From Lysobacter panacisoli (lineage in GTDB: Bacteria > Pseudomonadota > Gammaproteobacteria > Xanthomonadales > Xanthomonadaceae), in the NCBI RefSeq assembly GCF_009765165.1, contig NZ_VLNU01000001.1, positions 2,221,001 to 2,285,000 on the forward strand: a stretch of 64,000 nt of DNA, read 5' to 3'. Both the position numbers and the translations under genes were made by a program. Shown here piece after piece: positions 57,018 to 64,000 of this stretch (positions are counted from its first letter, which is position 1; every line of letters begins with the position of its first letter). The notes under the pieces are model-generated. The model saw only the letters and a program-made list of their open reading frames with translations. It did not search any database and was not told the DNA's origin.

Positions 57018-58823
57018 ATGAATGCCATTTCCCATGACGTCTCGAAACCTGCCGTCGCGCCGGGGAGCGAAGGCAGCAGGCTCGCTTCCCTGAACGCCTG
57101 GGTCGCAGAAGTCGCCGCGCTGACAAAGCCCGACGCGATCCACTGGTGCGATGGCAGCGATGCCGAGAACGCCGCGCTGATCGCCCAGATGCAGCGCGAT
57201 GGGACGCTGGTCAAGCTCAACGAACAGACCCATCCGGACAGCTGGCTGCACCGCTCGCATCCGGACGACGTCGCCCGCGTGGAGCACCTCACCTTCGTGT
57301 GCACCAGCAAGCAGGATGATGCCGGCCCGAACAACCACTGGATGTCGCCGTCCGACGGCCACAAACAGATGGACGCGCTCTTCGACGGCTGCATGAAGGG
57401 CCGTACGATGTACGTGATCCCGTACTGCATGGGCCCGATCGATTCGCCGCTGTCGCGTTGCGGCGTGGAGATCACCGACAGCCCGTACGTGGTCGCCAAC
57501 ATGCGCATCATGACCCGCATGGGCGCGCCGGCGCTGGCGCGCATCGAGCGCGAAGGCAAGTTCGTGCGCGGCCTGCACTCGATCGGCGAGCTCGATCCGG
57601 AACGCCGTTTCATCATGCATTTCCCGGAAGAACTGACGATCAAGTCGTTCGGCTCGGGCTACGGTGGCAACGCGCTGCTCGGCAAGAAGTGCCATGCGCT
57701 GCGCATCGCGTCCTACCAGGCGCGCAACGAAGGCTGGCTGGCCGAGCACATGCTGATCCTCGGCCTGGAGAATCCGCAGGGCGAGACGCACTACGTCGCT
57801 GCCGCGTTCCCGTCTGCCTGCGGCAAGACGAACCTGGCCATGCTGATTCCGCCGGAGGGCTATCGCGCCGACGGCTGGAAGGTGTGGACCGTGGGCGACG
57901 ACATCTGCTGGATGCGCCCGGGCACCGATGGCCGCCTGTACGCGATCAATCCGGAAGCCGGTTTCTTCGGCGTCGCGCCGGGCACGTCGGAGAAGTCGAA
58001 CCCGAACGCGCTGGCCTCGATCCAGAAGAACACCATCTTCACCAACGTCGGCGTCACCGCCGACAACCAACCGTGGTGGGAAGGCCTCGACAACGGCCAG
58101 CAGCCGGTCACCGACTGGCGCGGCAGCGCGTACGACGCCGCCAAGGGCCCGGCCGCGCATCCGAACTCGCGCTTCACCGTGTCGGCCAAGCAGTGCCCGA
58201 GCTATTCCGAGCAGGCCGAGAATCCGGCCGGCGTGCCGATCAGCGCGATCGTCTTCGGTGGACGCCGCGCCTCGCTGGTACCGCTGGTGTTCGAAGCGCG
58301 CGACTGGACGCACGGCGTGCTGGTCGGCGCCGCGATGGGTTCGGAAACCACCGCCGCCGCGACCGGTGCGGTTGGCGTGATGCGCCGCGACCCGATGGCG
58401 ATGAAGCCGTTCTGCGGCTACAACTTCGCCGACTACTTCAGCCACTGGCTGTCGTTCGACAAGGACGGCGCGAAGCTGCCGAAGATCTTCCACGTCAACT
58501 GGTTCCGCAAGGGCGACGACGGCAAGTTCCTGTGGCCGGGCTTCGGCGAGAACCTGCGCGTGCTGGAGTGGATGATCCAGCGCGTGAAGGGCGAAGCGTC
58601 GTCGGTGGAAACGCCGATCGGCCATCTGCCGGCGGAAGGCGACCTGAACCTCGACGGCGTGAAGCTGAGCGAGGAAGGGCGTGCCAAGCTGTTCGGATTC
58701 GACCATGCCGGCTGGCAGGCCGAGTTCGCCAGCATCGGCGAGTATCTCGACGAATACGGCCCGCGCATGCCGCAGGCCCTGAAGGACGAACAGCAGCGCA
58801 TCGCCAAGGCCCTGTCCAACTGA
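57018..58823 (+). CDS. pckG: Phosphoenolpyruvate carboxykinase (GTP) PckG
   Basis: Gluconeogenic enzyme converting oxaloacetate to PEP with GTP. The 601 residues include the GTP-type features: kinase-1a loop 'AFPSACGKTNLAML' (near 275), kinase-2 'VGDDICWMR' (near 300), 'NPEAGFFGVAPGTS', 'GLDNGQQPVTDW' and the C-terminal lid segment. 'YVIPYCMGPIDSPLSRCGVEITDS' type wording near 130-155 binds oxaloacetate. The ribosome site 'ctggagg' precedes the ATG. It follows the TetR gene closely and the oxygenase gene follows after 7 bases. Confidence 0.97.
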   Translation: MNAISHDVSKPAVAPGSEGSRLASLNAWVAEVAALTKPDAIHWCDGSDAENAALIAQMQRDGTLVKLNEQTHPDSWLHRSHPDDVARVEHLTFVCTSKQDDAGPNNHWMSPSDGHKQMDALFDGCMKGRTMYVIPYCMGPIDSPLSRCGVEITDSPYVVANMRIMTRMGAPALARIEREGKFVRGLHSIGELDPERRFIMHFPEELTIKSFGSGYGGNALLGKKCHALRIASYQARNEGWLAEHMLILGLENPQGETHYVAAAFPSACGKTNLAMLIPPEGYRADGWKVWTVGDDICWMRPGTDGRLYAINPEAGFFGVAPGTSEKSNPNALASIQKNTIFTNVGVTADNQPWWEGLDNGQQPVTDWRGSAYDAAKGPAAHPNSRFTVSAKQCPSYSEQAENPAGVPISAIVFGGRRASLVPLVFEARDWTHGVLVGAAMGSETTAAATGAVGVMRRDPMAMKPFCGYNFADYFSHWLSFDKDGAKLPKIFHVNWFRKGDDGKFLWPGFGENLRVLEWMIQRVKGEASSVETPIGHLPAEGDLNLDGVKLSEEGRAKLFGFDHAGWQAEFASIGEYLDEYGPRMPQALKDEQQRIAKALSN

Positions 58824-58830
58824 GGACTGC

Positions 58831-59421
58831 ATGACCGCTTCGAACCCCGCCGCGCTCGCGGCCAGTCGTGAACTCGTGATCGACGGCCGCCCCCTGCGGG
58901 TGTTCGATGGCCATCTGCCCAACGTGGGCGACTATGTGCGCGGCCTCTCGCGGGCCGCGTTCACGCGCACCGAGATCGCACGCCCGGATACCGCCGACTA
59001 CCGGCACTGGGCGACCGAGGTGAAGATCGAAGCGCTGTTGCAGCAACCGATCTTCGAGGTGACGCGTCGCGCCGTGCTCGGCTTCTCCAACGCCGAGCAC
59101 GCGTATCGGCCGTACCGCGCGTACACCAACGTCGCCAGCTACGGCGACATGCTGTTCACCCACACCGACTGCCTGCCCGACCAGCACGACCTGACCGCGC
59201 TGTGGTACCTGTGCGAGCGTTGGGATCTGGAATGGGGCGGCGAGACGATGTTCTTCGACGCGCAGGATGAAGTGGCCTGCGCGGTCCAGCCGCGTCCCGG
59301 CCGGCTGGTGATATTCGACGGCGCGATCAAGCACGTCGGGCGTCCGCCGAACCGCATCTGCTACGCGCCGCGCTACACCTTCGCGATCAAGTTCGAACGC
59401 GTGCCCGCGCCGCGCGGCTGA
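58831..59421 (+). CDS. 2OG-Fe(II) oxygenase, prolyl-4-hydroxylase-like
   Basis: 196 residues with a double-stranded beta-helix dioxygenase fold. The iron triad is seen as His and Asp in 'MLFTHTDCLPD' and His in 'AIKHVGRPPN'; the 2OG-binding Arg/Lys is in 'CYAPRYTFAIKFERV'. 'WGGETMFFDAQDEVACAVQPRPGRLVIFDGA' region gives the typical strand before the distal His. It lies 7 bases after pckG and so may be transcribed with it, yet it converges with the three-gene minus-strand cluster ending 16 bases away, with which it shares a fold. Substrate unknown. Confidence 0.87.
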   Translation: MTASNPAALAASRELVIDGRPLRVFDGHLPNVGDYVRGLSRAAFTRTEIARPDTADYRHWATEVKIEALLQQPIFEVTRRAVLGFSNAEHAYRPYRAYTNVASYGDMLFTHTDCLPDQHDLTALWYLCERWDLEWGGETMFFDAQDEVACAVQPRPGRLVIFDGAIKHVGRPPNRICYAPRYTFAIKFERVPAPRG

Positions 59422-59436
59422 TCCCCGGGAGCGCCC

Positions 59437-60465
59437 TCAGGCGGTCGCGTCCACGCGCAGCGGCTTCCACTCAGGCATCTCGATCGCCGGGCCCACTGCG
59501 TCCGTCGCCCACGCCACGGCGCGGTCGATGGTCGCGCCGAAAGCATCGATCACGCGGGTGTTTTCGCGCTCGCGTTCGCCGGCATCGTAACTGCCCGTCG
59601 TGGCCTTGGAATGCCGCGAGAAGACATCCCCCACGCGTTCGTCGAGCCCTTCGTCGTCCAGTCGCAGCCATTGCGCGCAATCGCGCACGCTCTTCGCCGG
59701 AGCCGCCAGGACCTGCGCGAAATCCAGGCTGCGTAGGCGATCGTCGCGGTCGCCACGCAAGGCCTGAGCATAGATGTCCATCTGCGCATGCCATGCCAGC
59801 GCGCAGGATTCGACGAGGTTGAACGGCGTCTCCGGATCGATGCCCAGCCGCGGCGCCAGTGGCGAACTGCGCAACAGCGCCTGCGCCATCCAGCGGATGC
59901 GCTGTTCGGACTCCGGCAGCTTCTTGAAGCAAGAGACCATGAACTCGCGCAGCCCCGAATACAGCAGGATCGCGCGCGAATCCTGCGATGCGGCGAGGAT
60001 CTGCGGCAGCCAGCCGTTGATCTGGTTCGCCGGCTTGATGAGCACACGCCCACCCGGCGCCCACGGTCGCGACAGCAACGCCAGGCCGCGCGCGAGATCG
60101 TCGTTGCGGCGCGTGCGTGTCCCGGCGGCAGCCGCGCGCATGCCCGTCGTCGCCAGCGTATGCAGCACCAGCGGTTCCTTGAGCGCCACCACGCGCGGCG
60201 GCGCATGCAATGCGCGCGCGAGCAGGGTCGATCCGCAGAACGCGGTATGGAACAGGAACGGCGGCGCCGGCAAGTCGTGGAACGCGACCGTTTCCGCATC
60301 GATGTCCGCGATTTCCCGCGACCGGATCTTCATCCGGCGATCGAGGAAGGTCGCATCGCCCACTTCTTCCAGCGTCACCCAGCGCATCCGGAAACGCCGC
60401 GATTCGGCGTCGTACTCGGCAGGGAACCAGCCTGGTTCGGCGAAATCAGGCACCGCCACCGACAC
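59437..60465 (-). CDS. Sulfotransferase-like P-loop protein of unknown substrate
   Basis: 342 residues. A candidate phosphosulfate-binding loop 'FLFHTAFCGSTLLARAL' lies near 72-88, with 'CGSTLLA' in place of the usual 'SGTTLL'. 'VALKEPLVLHTL' and 'VLIKPANQIN' follow as expected for the fold, and 'ILLYSGLREFMVSCFKKLPE' resembles the helix after a sulfotransferase 3'-phosphate motif. The N-terminus ('FRMRWVTLEEVGDATFLDRRM') is unfamiliar. Its start overlaps the preceding oxygenase gene by 20 bases, so translation is coupled. Kinase-like or sulfotransferase activity is inferred from fold and neighbours. Confidence 0.75.
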   Translation of the reverse strand: MSVAVPDFAEPGWFPAEYDAESRRFRMRWVTLEEVGDATFLDRRMKIRSREIADIDAETVAFHDLPAPPFLFHTAFCGSTLLARALHAPPRVVALKEPLVLHTLATTGMRAAAAGTRTRRNDDLARGLALLSRPWAPGGRVLIKPANQINGWLPQILAASQDSRAILLYSGLREFMVSCFKKLPESEQRIRWMAQALLRSSPLAPRLGIDPETPFNLVESCALAWHAQMDIYAQALRGDRDDRLRSLDFAQVLAAPAKSVRDCAQWLRLDDEGLDERVGDVFSRHSKATTGSYDAGERERENTRVIDAFGATIDRAVAWATDAVGPAIEMPEWKPLRVDATA

Positions 60466-61132
60466 CGTCCTCGCGCATCGAGAACCAGCAGTTGAAGGCG
60501 ATGGTGACGCGTTCGTCGTTGCCGAAGAACGGCAGTACCTCGTGCTGCAGCCACGACGGGAATAGGATCAGCTGCCCCGGCTGGAAGCGGACGTTGTAGC
60601 TGCCGTGGTGGTAGGGCACCTGCAGTCGCACGTTGCCCGGATCGAGGAAGTAGTTGGCGTAGTGGTGCGGGTTGTGGAAGCGCAGCACGCCCGATTCCGG
60701 TCGATCTGCCGGCATCTCGCCCGGCGCCACGCAGTACACGCCCGACCACGACGCCATCGGGTGCGTGTGCAGGATGGTGAAGCCGCCGTTCCTGGTGACG
60801 TGGAACCACGTATGCGAGTAGATCTGCAGCCGCGACATCTCGTCCTGGCTGTAGTTGTTGATCTGCTGCAACGTGCGGCCCAGCACGCCCCAGCAGAACT
60901 GGCGCAGTCGCTGCACGCACGGATCGGGCCACGAGAACAGGTTGAAGTCGCTCTCGAACACGCCCGCCTGCTGCTTCAGCGACGGATTCGGATTGGCGTA
61001 CTTCGCGCCTTCGGCCTCGCGCGCGAGCAGCAGTGCCTTGAGCTCGGCATTGAGGCGTTCGGCATCGGGCAGGAAATCCTGCGCCATCGGCACGGCGAAC
61101 GCGGGGAACAGCTTGAAATTCGTCTGGGACAT
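60446..61132 (-). CDS. Putative 2OG-Fe(II) oxygenase (TIGR02466-like)
   Basis: 228 residues beginning MSQTNFKLFPAFAVPMAQD. The TIGR02466-type core has 'YSHTWFHVTRNGGFTILHTHPMASWSGVYCV' region (about 110-140), with His in 'LHTHPMASW', and the distal His and Arg in 'LFPSWLQHEVLPFFGNDERVTIAFN' (near 195-215). An acidic third ligand is not obvious, so the iron site may use a His-x-His variant. It sits between the TPR-sulfotransferase (9-base gap) and the P-loop protein (20-base overlap), strongly suggesting one operon. Substrate unknown. Confidence 0.83.
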   Translation of the reverse strand: MSQTNFKLFPAFAVPMAQDFLPDAERLNAELKALLLAREAEGAKYANPNPSLKQQAGVFESDFNLFSWPDPCVQRLRQFCWGVLGRTLQQINNYSQDEMSRLQIYSHTWFHVTRNGGFTILHTHPMASWSGVYCVAPGEMPADRPESGVLRFHNPHHYANYFLDPGNVRLQVPYHHGSYNVRFQPGQLILFPSWLQHEVLPFFGNDERVTIAFNCWFSMREDGVGGGA

Positions 61133-61141
61133 GGACGCCGG

Positions 61142-62722
61142 TCAGGTCGCGCCGAAATGGTCCGCCAACGGACGCAACTGGTCGGCATAACGCCGCCATG
61201 CGTCCAGGCCCTTGCGGTTGATGGGCTGGCGCACCTGCGCGCTGGACGCGGTGGCCACGGTGCGTTCGTTGTTCTCGATGCGCCACGCGTCGGGCATTTC
61301 GGGCAGGCGGCAATACGCGAGCAGTTCGGCCGCGGTGCTTTCCGGTTCGGTCACCAGGCGCGGGTAATCGACATGGTGGATGCGGCCCGGGAACAGCTCA
61401 TCCCAGCGCGCCATCATGTCGCGGTAAGCGTCGTAGTAGGCCGCCATGTCCTGCTGCGAATAGCAGGCGCCGTACTGGCCGGAGAACAGCTGCTTGAGGT
61501 TGCCGAAGCAGGTGTCGACCGGGTCGCGACGCAGGTGCACGATCCGCGCGTTCGGGAAGGCCCGCACGATCCACGGCACCAGCATGAAGTTGAAGGGATA
61601 CTTGTCCGACAGGAAGGGCTTGTCGCCGGCCTTGAACGCCGTCAGTTGCCTATAGCGCGCGGCGAGCCTGTCGAACGCCACCGGCTTGTCGAAGTGCTCG
61701 ATGGGCACCGAGCTGAGCATCGGATTGACCGTCTCGATCTGCCATTGCTCGCGCAAGGCAGCGGAAAAACACGTCGTTTCGCCACCGGTGGCGACGTCCG
61801 GATGGTTGCCGAGGATGCGCTCGACCAGCGTGGTTCCCGAGCGCGGCAAGCCGAGGACGAAGATCGGCGTCGTGCCCGGCGCATCGTCCGCGCCGGTGGC
61901 CGGCAGCGAGGTCGACACCTTCGCGCTGATGTCCTGCAGTGCGCGGATGTCCTCGCGGTTGTAGGCCAGGCGCGCGCGCTGCAGGCGCATGCCGTGTTCG
62001 AGTTCCTGGAACGCCTCGCCGGTGCGGCCGAGTGCGTCGAGCGTGTTGAACAGGGCGTAGCAGTACATCACTTCGTCGACGGCGCTGCGCGCGCGCTGCA
62101 GCGCGGCATACAGCGTGTCGACGCGCCCGGCTTCCGGCTCCGCGCTGCGGTTGGAACTCAGCGACCAGTGCGCCTTGGCGAAGTCGGGGAAACGTTCCGT
62201 CAGGGCGACCAACGCGTCGCGCGATGCGGCGACATCGCCCGTGTACAACAAGCCCACGGCGTGGTTGTAGGCGTAGGTCGGCGTGTCGCTGCTGCGGGCC
62301 GCGGCGGATTCGAACCACGGTTGTGCTTCGTTTTCCAGGCCGCACAGCGACAGGGCGGAACCCACCGAATTGGCGATGCGTGGCTCGAGGTTCGACGGAT
62401 CGATGCGGCGCAACGGCACCAGTGTTTCCAGTGCGTCGCCCCACAGCCCGTAGTTCACCTGCGTTTGCGCCAGGTGCGCGCGATACAGCGCGCGCGAAGG
62501 CTCCAGCGCCACGGCGTGGCGCGCCGATGCGATGGCCGTCAGGCCGCGTGCGAGTCCGACTTCCGTGCCGCTGCGCTGGAACCAGCCTTCGGCGTAGCGG
62601 GGAAACTGTTCGGTCAGGCGCACGAACGCCGCAAGGCCGGCGGCCGGTTGTTTGCTCAGGATCAGCTGCTGTGCCTGGGCGAGCAGGGCAGGCGCGCTGA
62701 CGGAGGAAGCCTTCGTAGCCAT
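61142..62722 (-). CDS. Tetratricopeptide-repeat sulfotransferase
   Basis: 526 residues from the ATG at 62722 (MATKASSVSAP); an upstream TTG at 62749 is less likely. An N-terminal superhelix of TPR-like units (about 5-270: 'YAEGWFQRSGTEVGLARGL', 'ALEPSRALYRAHLAQTQVNYGLW' region) is followed by a sulfotransferase domain (about 285-520). The 5'-phosphosulfate loop is 'PIFVLGLPRSGTTLVERILGNHPDV' type and the 3'-phosphate motif is 'ARIVHLRRDPVDTCFGNL'. Family members transfer sulfate, often to tyrosine or sugars on proteins. It is first in the three-gene unit and lies downstream of the TonB receptor. Confidence 0.9.
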   Translation of the reverse strand: MATKASSVSAPALLAQAQQLILSKQPAAGLAAFVRLTEQFPRYAEGWFQRSGTEVGLARGLTAIASARHAVALEPSRALYRAHLAQTQVNYGLWGDALETLVPLRRIDPSNLEPRIANSVGSALSLCGLENEAQPWFESAAARSSDTPTYAYNHAVGLLYTGDVAASRDALVALTERFPDFAKAHWSLSSNRSAEPEAGRVDTLYAALQRARSAVDEVMYCYALFNTLDALGRTGEAFQELEHGMRLQRARLAYNREDIRALQDISAKVSTSLPATGADDAPGTTPIFVLGLPRSGTTLVERILGNHPDVATGGETTCFSAALREQWQIETVNPMLSSVPIEHFDKPVAFDRLAARYRQLTAFKAGDKPFLSDKYPFNFMLVPWIVRAFPNARIVHLRRDPVDTCFGNLKQLFSGQYGACYSQQDMAAYYDAYRDMMARWDELFPGRIHHVDYPRLVTEPESTAAELLAYCRLPEMPDAWRIENNERTVATASSAQVRQPINRKGLDAWRRYADQLRPLADHFGAT

Positions 62723-62747
62723 TGGTCTTTTATGGAACAAACCGCGC

Positions 62748-62776
62748 AAAAAAAGAAGGCCCCTGACGGGGCCTTC
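62748..62776 (-). terminator. Intrinsic terminator of the TonB receptor gene
   Basis: GAAGGCCCC (62755-62763) and GGGGCCTTC (62768-62776) form a 9-bp stem with a tgac loop; on the minus strand it is followed by seven T. It lies between the receptor stop and the TPR-sulfotransferase start, so downstream expression needs read-through or another promoter. Confidence 0.92.
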
Positions 62777-62792
62777 TTCGGGTGGAGCAGGA

Positions 62793-64000
62793 TCAGAACT
62801 TCTGGTCGTAACGGATGTAGTAGAACTGACCGGGCATTTCGTACTGCGGGTCGAAGCTGTTGGCGAACGCGGTGTACGAGACCGGCGGGTCTTCGTCGAA
62901 CACGTTGTTCACGCCCACCGCGACGCGGGCGTTCCACGGCAGCTTGGTGCCGACCTGCACGTCCCAGTACATCGTCTCGTCCAGGGTGTTCTCCGGGGTG
63001 ACGGCCGACGTGCCGGTGAAGTCCGTGGTCGGACGACGCGGCGCCGAGCACAGGTTCTCGAACTCCGGCTGCTCGGCGTAGACCGCGGCCAGGACCGGGC
63101 CTTCGCATTCCTCATCCAGCGCCGAGTAGTAACGGCCCATGAGCGAGGCATCCCAGTCGCCACGTTCCCACGACAGGTCGATGTTGGAGCGCCAGCGCCA
63201 GACCGGGAAGTTCGTGGAGATGTTGCCCACGCGCGACACCACGGCCGAACCTTCCGCGATCTGGGTTTCGTACTTGGAGATGTACGAGTTGTCCCAGTTG
63301 ACGCGGAACTTGCCGACGCTCGTCTCGAAGCTGTAGTCCAGCGTGAAGTCGTAGCCTTCGACGTTGCGGAAGCCCTGGTTTTGCAGGGTGGCATCGACGT
63401 CGGCGACGTCGCCGGTGGTCGCATCGCGGGTGAACACCGCGCAGGAGTTGGCGTCACGCGCACCCGGCAGCGCCAGGTAGCACGCGTCGATCGCTTCCTG
63501 GATGTCGACCACCTGGATCGGATCGTCGATGTCGATCTTCCACCAGTCCAGGCTCACGCTGAAGCCTTCGAGGAAGCTCGGGCTCCACACGGCACCGAAG
63601 GTCGTGGATTCCGAGGTTTCCGGCTGCAGGTTCGGGTTGCCGCCGATGGTCGTGCGGATCTGCGGGTTCGGCTGGCCGTAATCGGCAGGCACGCCGTCGG
63701 CAAGGCAGTTCGCCGTCACCGCGGCGACGCCGGCGTCGCTGAGCTGGCCGGTGGCCGTGGCTGCGTACAGGTTGTTCGCATCGCACGGGTCGTACAGGGT
63801 CGGGAAGTTGTCCGCCTCGCCGGCGAACAGCTCGTTGATCGACGGCGCACGGAAGCCCTTGCTCCAGTTACCGCGGATCAGCAGGTCCTCCATCGGCTTC
63901 CACTTGAATCCGAACTTCGGATTGAAGGTGTCGCCAAAGGTGGAGTAGTCGGAGTAGCGGCCGGCCAGCTGGAACTCCAGCAGGTCCGCCCCCGGCAGAT
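62793..64000 (-). CDS. TonB-dependent receptor, C-terminal part (5' end outside window)
   Basis: About 400 residues of an outer-membrane barrel; the plug and N-terminus lie beyond base 64000. Visible strands include 'WSKGFRAPSINELFAG' (the FRAP-type box), 'GNPNLQPETSESTTFG', 'VSLDWWKIDIDDPIQV' and the C-terminal 'RVAVGVNNVFDEDPPVSY'. It ends 'QFYYIRYDQKF' with the terminal Phe needed for assembly. Cysteine-bearing loop segments ('YDPCDANN', 'VTANCLADG', 'IDACYLALPGARDANSCAVF') are typical of the large Oar/CirA-like receptors of Xanthomonadaceae and Caulobacteraceae. The ligand is unknown. The frame continues to the window edge. Confidence 0.9.
   Translation of the reverse strand, partial: LPGADLLEFQLAGRYSDYSTFGDTFNPKFGFKWKPMEDLLIRGNWSKGFRAPSINELFAGEADNFPTLYDPCDANNLYAATATGQLSDAGVAAVTANCLADGVPADYGQPNPQIRTTIGGNPNLQPETSESTTFGAVWSPSFLEGFSVSLDWWKIDIDDPIQVVDIQEAIDACYLALPGARDANSCAVFTRDATTGDVADVDATLQNQGFRNVEGYDFTLDYSFETSVGKFRVNWDNSYISKYETQIAEGSAVVSRVGNISTNFPVWRWRSNIDLSWERGDWDASLMGRYYSALDEECEGPVLAAVYAEQPEFENLCSAPRRPTTDFTGTSAVTPENTLDETMYWDVQVGTKLPWNARVAVGVNNVFDEDPPVSYTAFANSFDPQYEMPGQFYYIRYDQKF

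Overview
The window is high-GC, gene-dense DNA from a gammaproteobacterium. Gene content and order (thiS-thiG-trmB, a hemP/hemin-receptor locus, TonB receptors next to TPR-sulfotransferases, GTP-type PEP carboxykinase, FadE, KKA-repeat H1-like protein) suggest the Xanthomonadaceae/Lysobacteraceae, most likely Lysobacter or a close relative. This placement is inference from gene families; no rRNA is present. About 59 protein genes, one tRNA, two riboswitches, two candidate small RNAs and several repeat elements can be supported. Two genes run off the edges: an SLC13-type permease at base 1 and a TonB-dependent receptor at base 64000.

Layout. 1-3649: thiS-thiG-trmB and a permease on the minus strand, with a repeat array between thiS and thiG. 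3810-7285: GDSL esterase autotransporter, tRNA-Gly(CCC), and a RimB-like protease with RimK. 7376-9739: a small-RNA candidate, then a two-component system. 9809-17441 (minus): ilvE, two paralogous secreted proteins, then the methyl/SAM cycle (metF, ahcY under an SAH riboswitch, an alcohol dehydrogenase, metK). 17785-21450: OlsF-like double acyltransferase, LpxH-like phosphatase, YdjM-like membrane protein. 21535-29691 (minus): small secreted protein, methyltransferase, dusB, PepSY reductase-like protein with a siderophore-type TonB receptor behind a Fur box, ribokinase and nucleoside transporter. 29882-31910: diguanylate cyclase and a Mn2+ exporter under a yybP-ykoY riboswitch.

31991-37767: aldo/keto reductase, then a Fur-controlled hemin locus (hemP, receptor, DUF6607 protein, exported CbiX-like protein). 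37803-40646 (minus): ECF sigma factor, anti-sigma-like protein and PDZ protein, split by a 268-base inverted-repeat element that also rewrites the sigma factor's C-terminus. 40731-44415: SPFH/NfeD pair, a small secreted protein, gcvT and gcvH. 44498-45407 has no convincing gene until a promoter-terminator unit encoding a candidate sRNA, followed by the H1-like protein. 46265-53551: serine hydrolase, GMC oxidoreductase, Npt-like transporter, DUF1304 protein, a YciI-like/ECF42 sigma pair and a hotdog protein. 53617-58823: fadE facing a TetR regulator and pckG, which fits control of fatty-acid use and gluconeogenesis. 58831-64000: P4H-like oxygenase, sulfotransferase-like P-loop protein, second 2OG oxygenase-like protein, TPR-sulfotransferase and a TonB receptor. 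This last cluster is the best candidate for an undescribed system.
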